Below the pieces are notes generated by a model. The model ran no database searches, was not told the DNA's origin, and was given only the letters and a program-made list of their open reading frames with translations. The position numbers were made by a program, and so were the translations under genes. Shown piece after piece: positions 4,991 through 5,071 of a stretch of DNA of 5,071 bases. How positions within the stretch are numbered: the first letter of the stretch is position 1; each line of letters starts with the position of its first letter. Origin of the DNA: an uncultured Helicobacter sp. (GTDB lineage: Bacteria > Campylobacterota > Campylobacteria > Campylobacterales > Helicobacteraceae); NCBI GenBank assembly GCA_944325475.1, contig CALVAF010000200.1, positions 1 through 5,071 of the forward strand, written 5' to 3'.

Positions 4991-5001
4991 AGATTGTCAA
5001 A
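4991..5001 (-). repeat. Shared leader motif, copy 2
   Basis: On the minus strand this reads TTTGACAATCT, identical to 4115-4125, and its first base lies 28 nt before the first base of the start codon of the 21-aa ORF, as in the other copy. The two copies form an inverted pair enclosing the membrane-protein gene. Confidence 0.45.
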
Positions 5002-5006
5002 GAACG

Positions 5007-5050
5007 TGTTTGTTTTTTTATCTAAAAATAAGTAGAATTATAAACAAACA
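5007..5050. repeat. 9-bp inverted repeat around the small-ORF promoter
   Basis: TGTTTGTTT (5007-5015) and AAACAAACA (5042-5050) are perfect inverted copies with 26 nt between. The right arm touches the TATAAT box of the small ORF, and the left arm would lie in its leader, so this could be an operator or a leader stem. In such AT-rich DNA a chance origin is possible. Confidence 0.3.
5037..5042 (-). promoter_or_regulatory. Likely -10 box of the 21-aa peptide gene
   Basis: The minus strand reads TATAAT here, predicting a start near 5030 and a leader of about 57 nt containing the shared TTTGACAATCT motif and an AAGG ribosome binding site. The upstream DNA to the window end is almost pure A/T, as is common before Helicobacter promoters. 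A further TATAAT-like sequence lies at 5057-5062 on the same strand. Confidence 0.45.
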
Positions 5051-5071
5051 TATATAATTATAGTGTAATAT

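Noticed and set aside
4115..5001. Inverted TTTGACAATCT copies as transposon terminal repeats around the membrane-protein gene
   Set aside because: The copies sit in leaders at fixed distance from start codons, do not extend outward, and no flanking target duplication is seen; a regulatory role fits better.

Overview
The window is AT-rich DNA with Campylobacterota-style signals: TATAAT-like -10 boxes after A/T-rich tracts, AAGG-type ribosome binding sites, and lysine/asparagine-rich proteins. The best guess is an (enterohepatic) Helicobacter or a close relative, but no housekeeping gene is present to confirm it. The content is that of a degraded, mosaic Mu-like prophage or transposable phage remnant.

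Layout: bases 1-213 are a control region with six TTTAAA sites, four of them exactly 11 bp apart, in front of a plus-strand operon. That operon holds a CI/LexA-type (S24) phage repressor (214-843), a possible 17-codon linker ORF (840-893), a hairpin covering the next ribosome binding site (874-900), and an unidentified 102-aa protein (904-1212). Converging on it is a minus-strand operon: a 64-aa Ner/Cro-like protein (3898-4092), a MuA-family DDE transposase of 775 aa (1570-3897), and the C-terminal remnant of a D12-class adenine methylase (1247-1618). The usual MuB ATPase is absent. The methylase frame continues into the last 15 transposase codons, which points to a deletion joint: the transposase now ends in out-of-frame methylase DNA.

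On the right, a gene divergent from the Ner-like gene encodes an unidentified three-pass membrane protein (4143-4883). Inside it, a near-perfect Shine-Dalgarno sequence precedes an in-frame ATG and may make the hydrophilic 52-aa tail separately. Convergent with it is a 21-codon ORF for a tryptophan-rich hydrophobic peptide (4908-4973, minus). Its 5' leader shares an 11-base motif with the membrane-protein gene at the same distance (28 nt) from the start codon. A hairpin lies between the two.

How the parts may work together (inference): the Ner-like protein and transposase form an early operon controlled from a 50-bp divergent promoter region with overlapping -10 boxes. The S24 repressor would silence lytic functions and probably binds its own upstream TTTAAA sites. 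The loss of MuB and truncation of the methylase suggest the element no longer transposes normally. The most interesting leads are the transposase/methylase joint, the nested start in the membrane-protein gene, the small hydrophobic peptide with its shared leader, the phased TTTAAA array, and the linker ORF plus hairpin between repressor and downstream gene.
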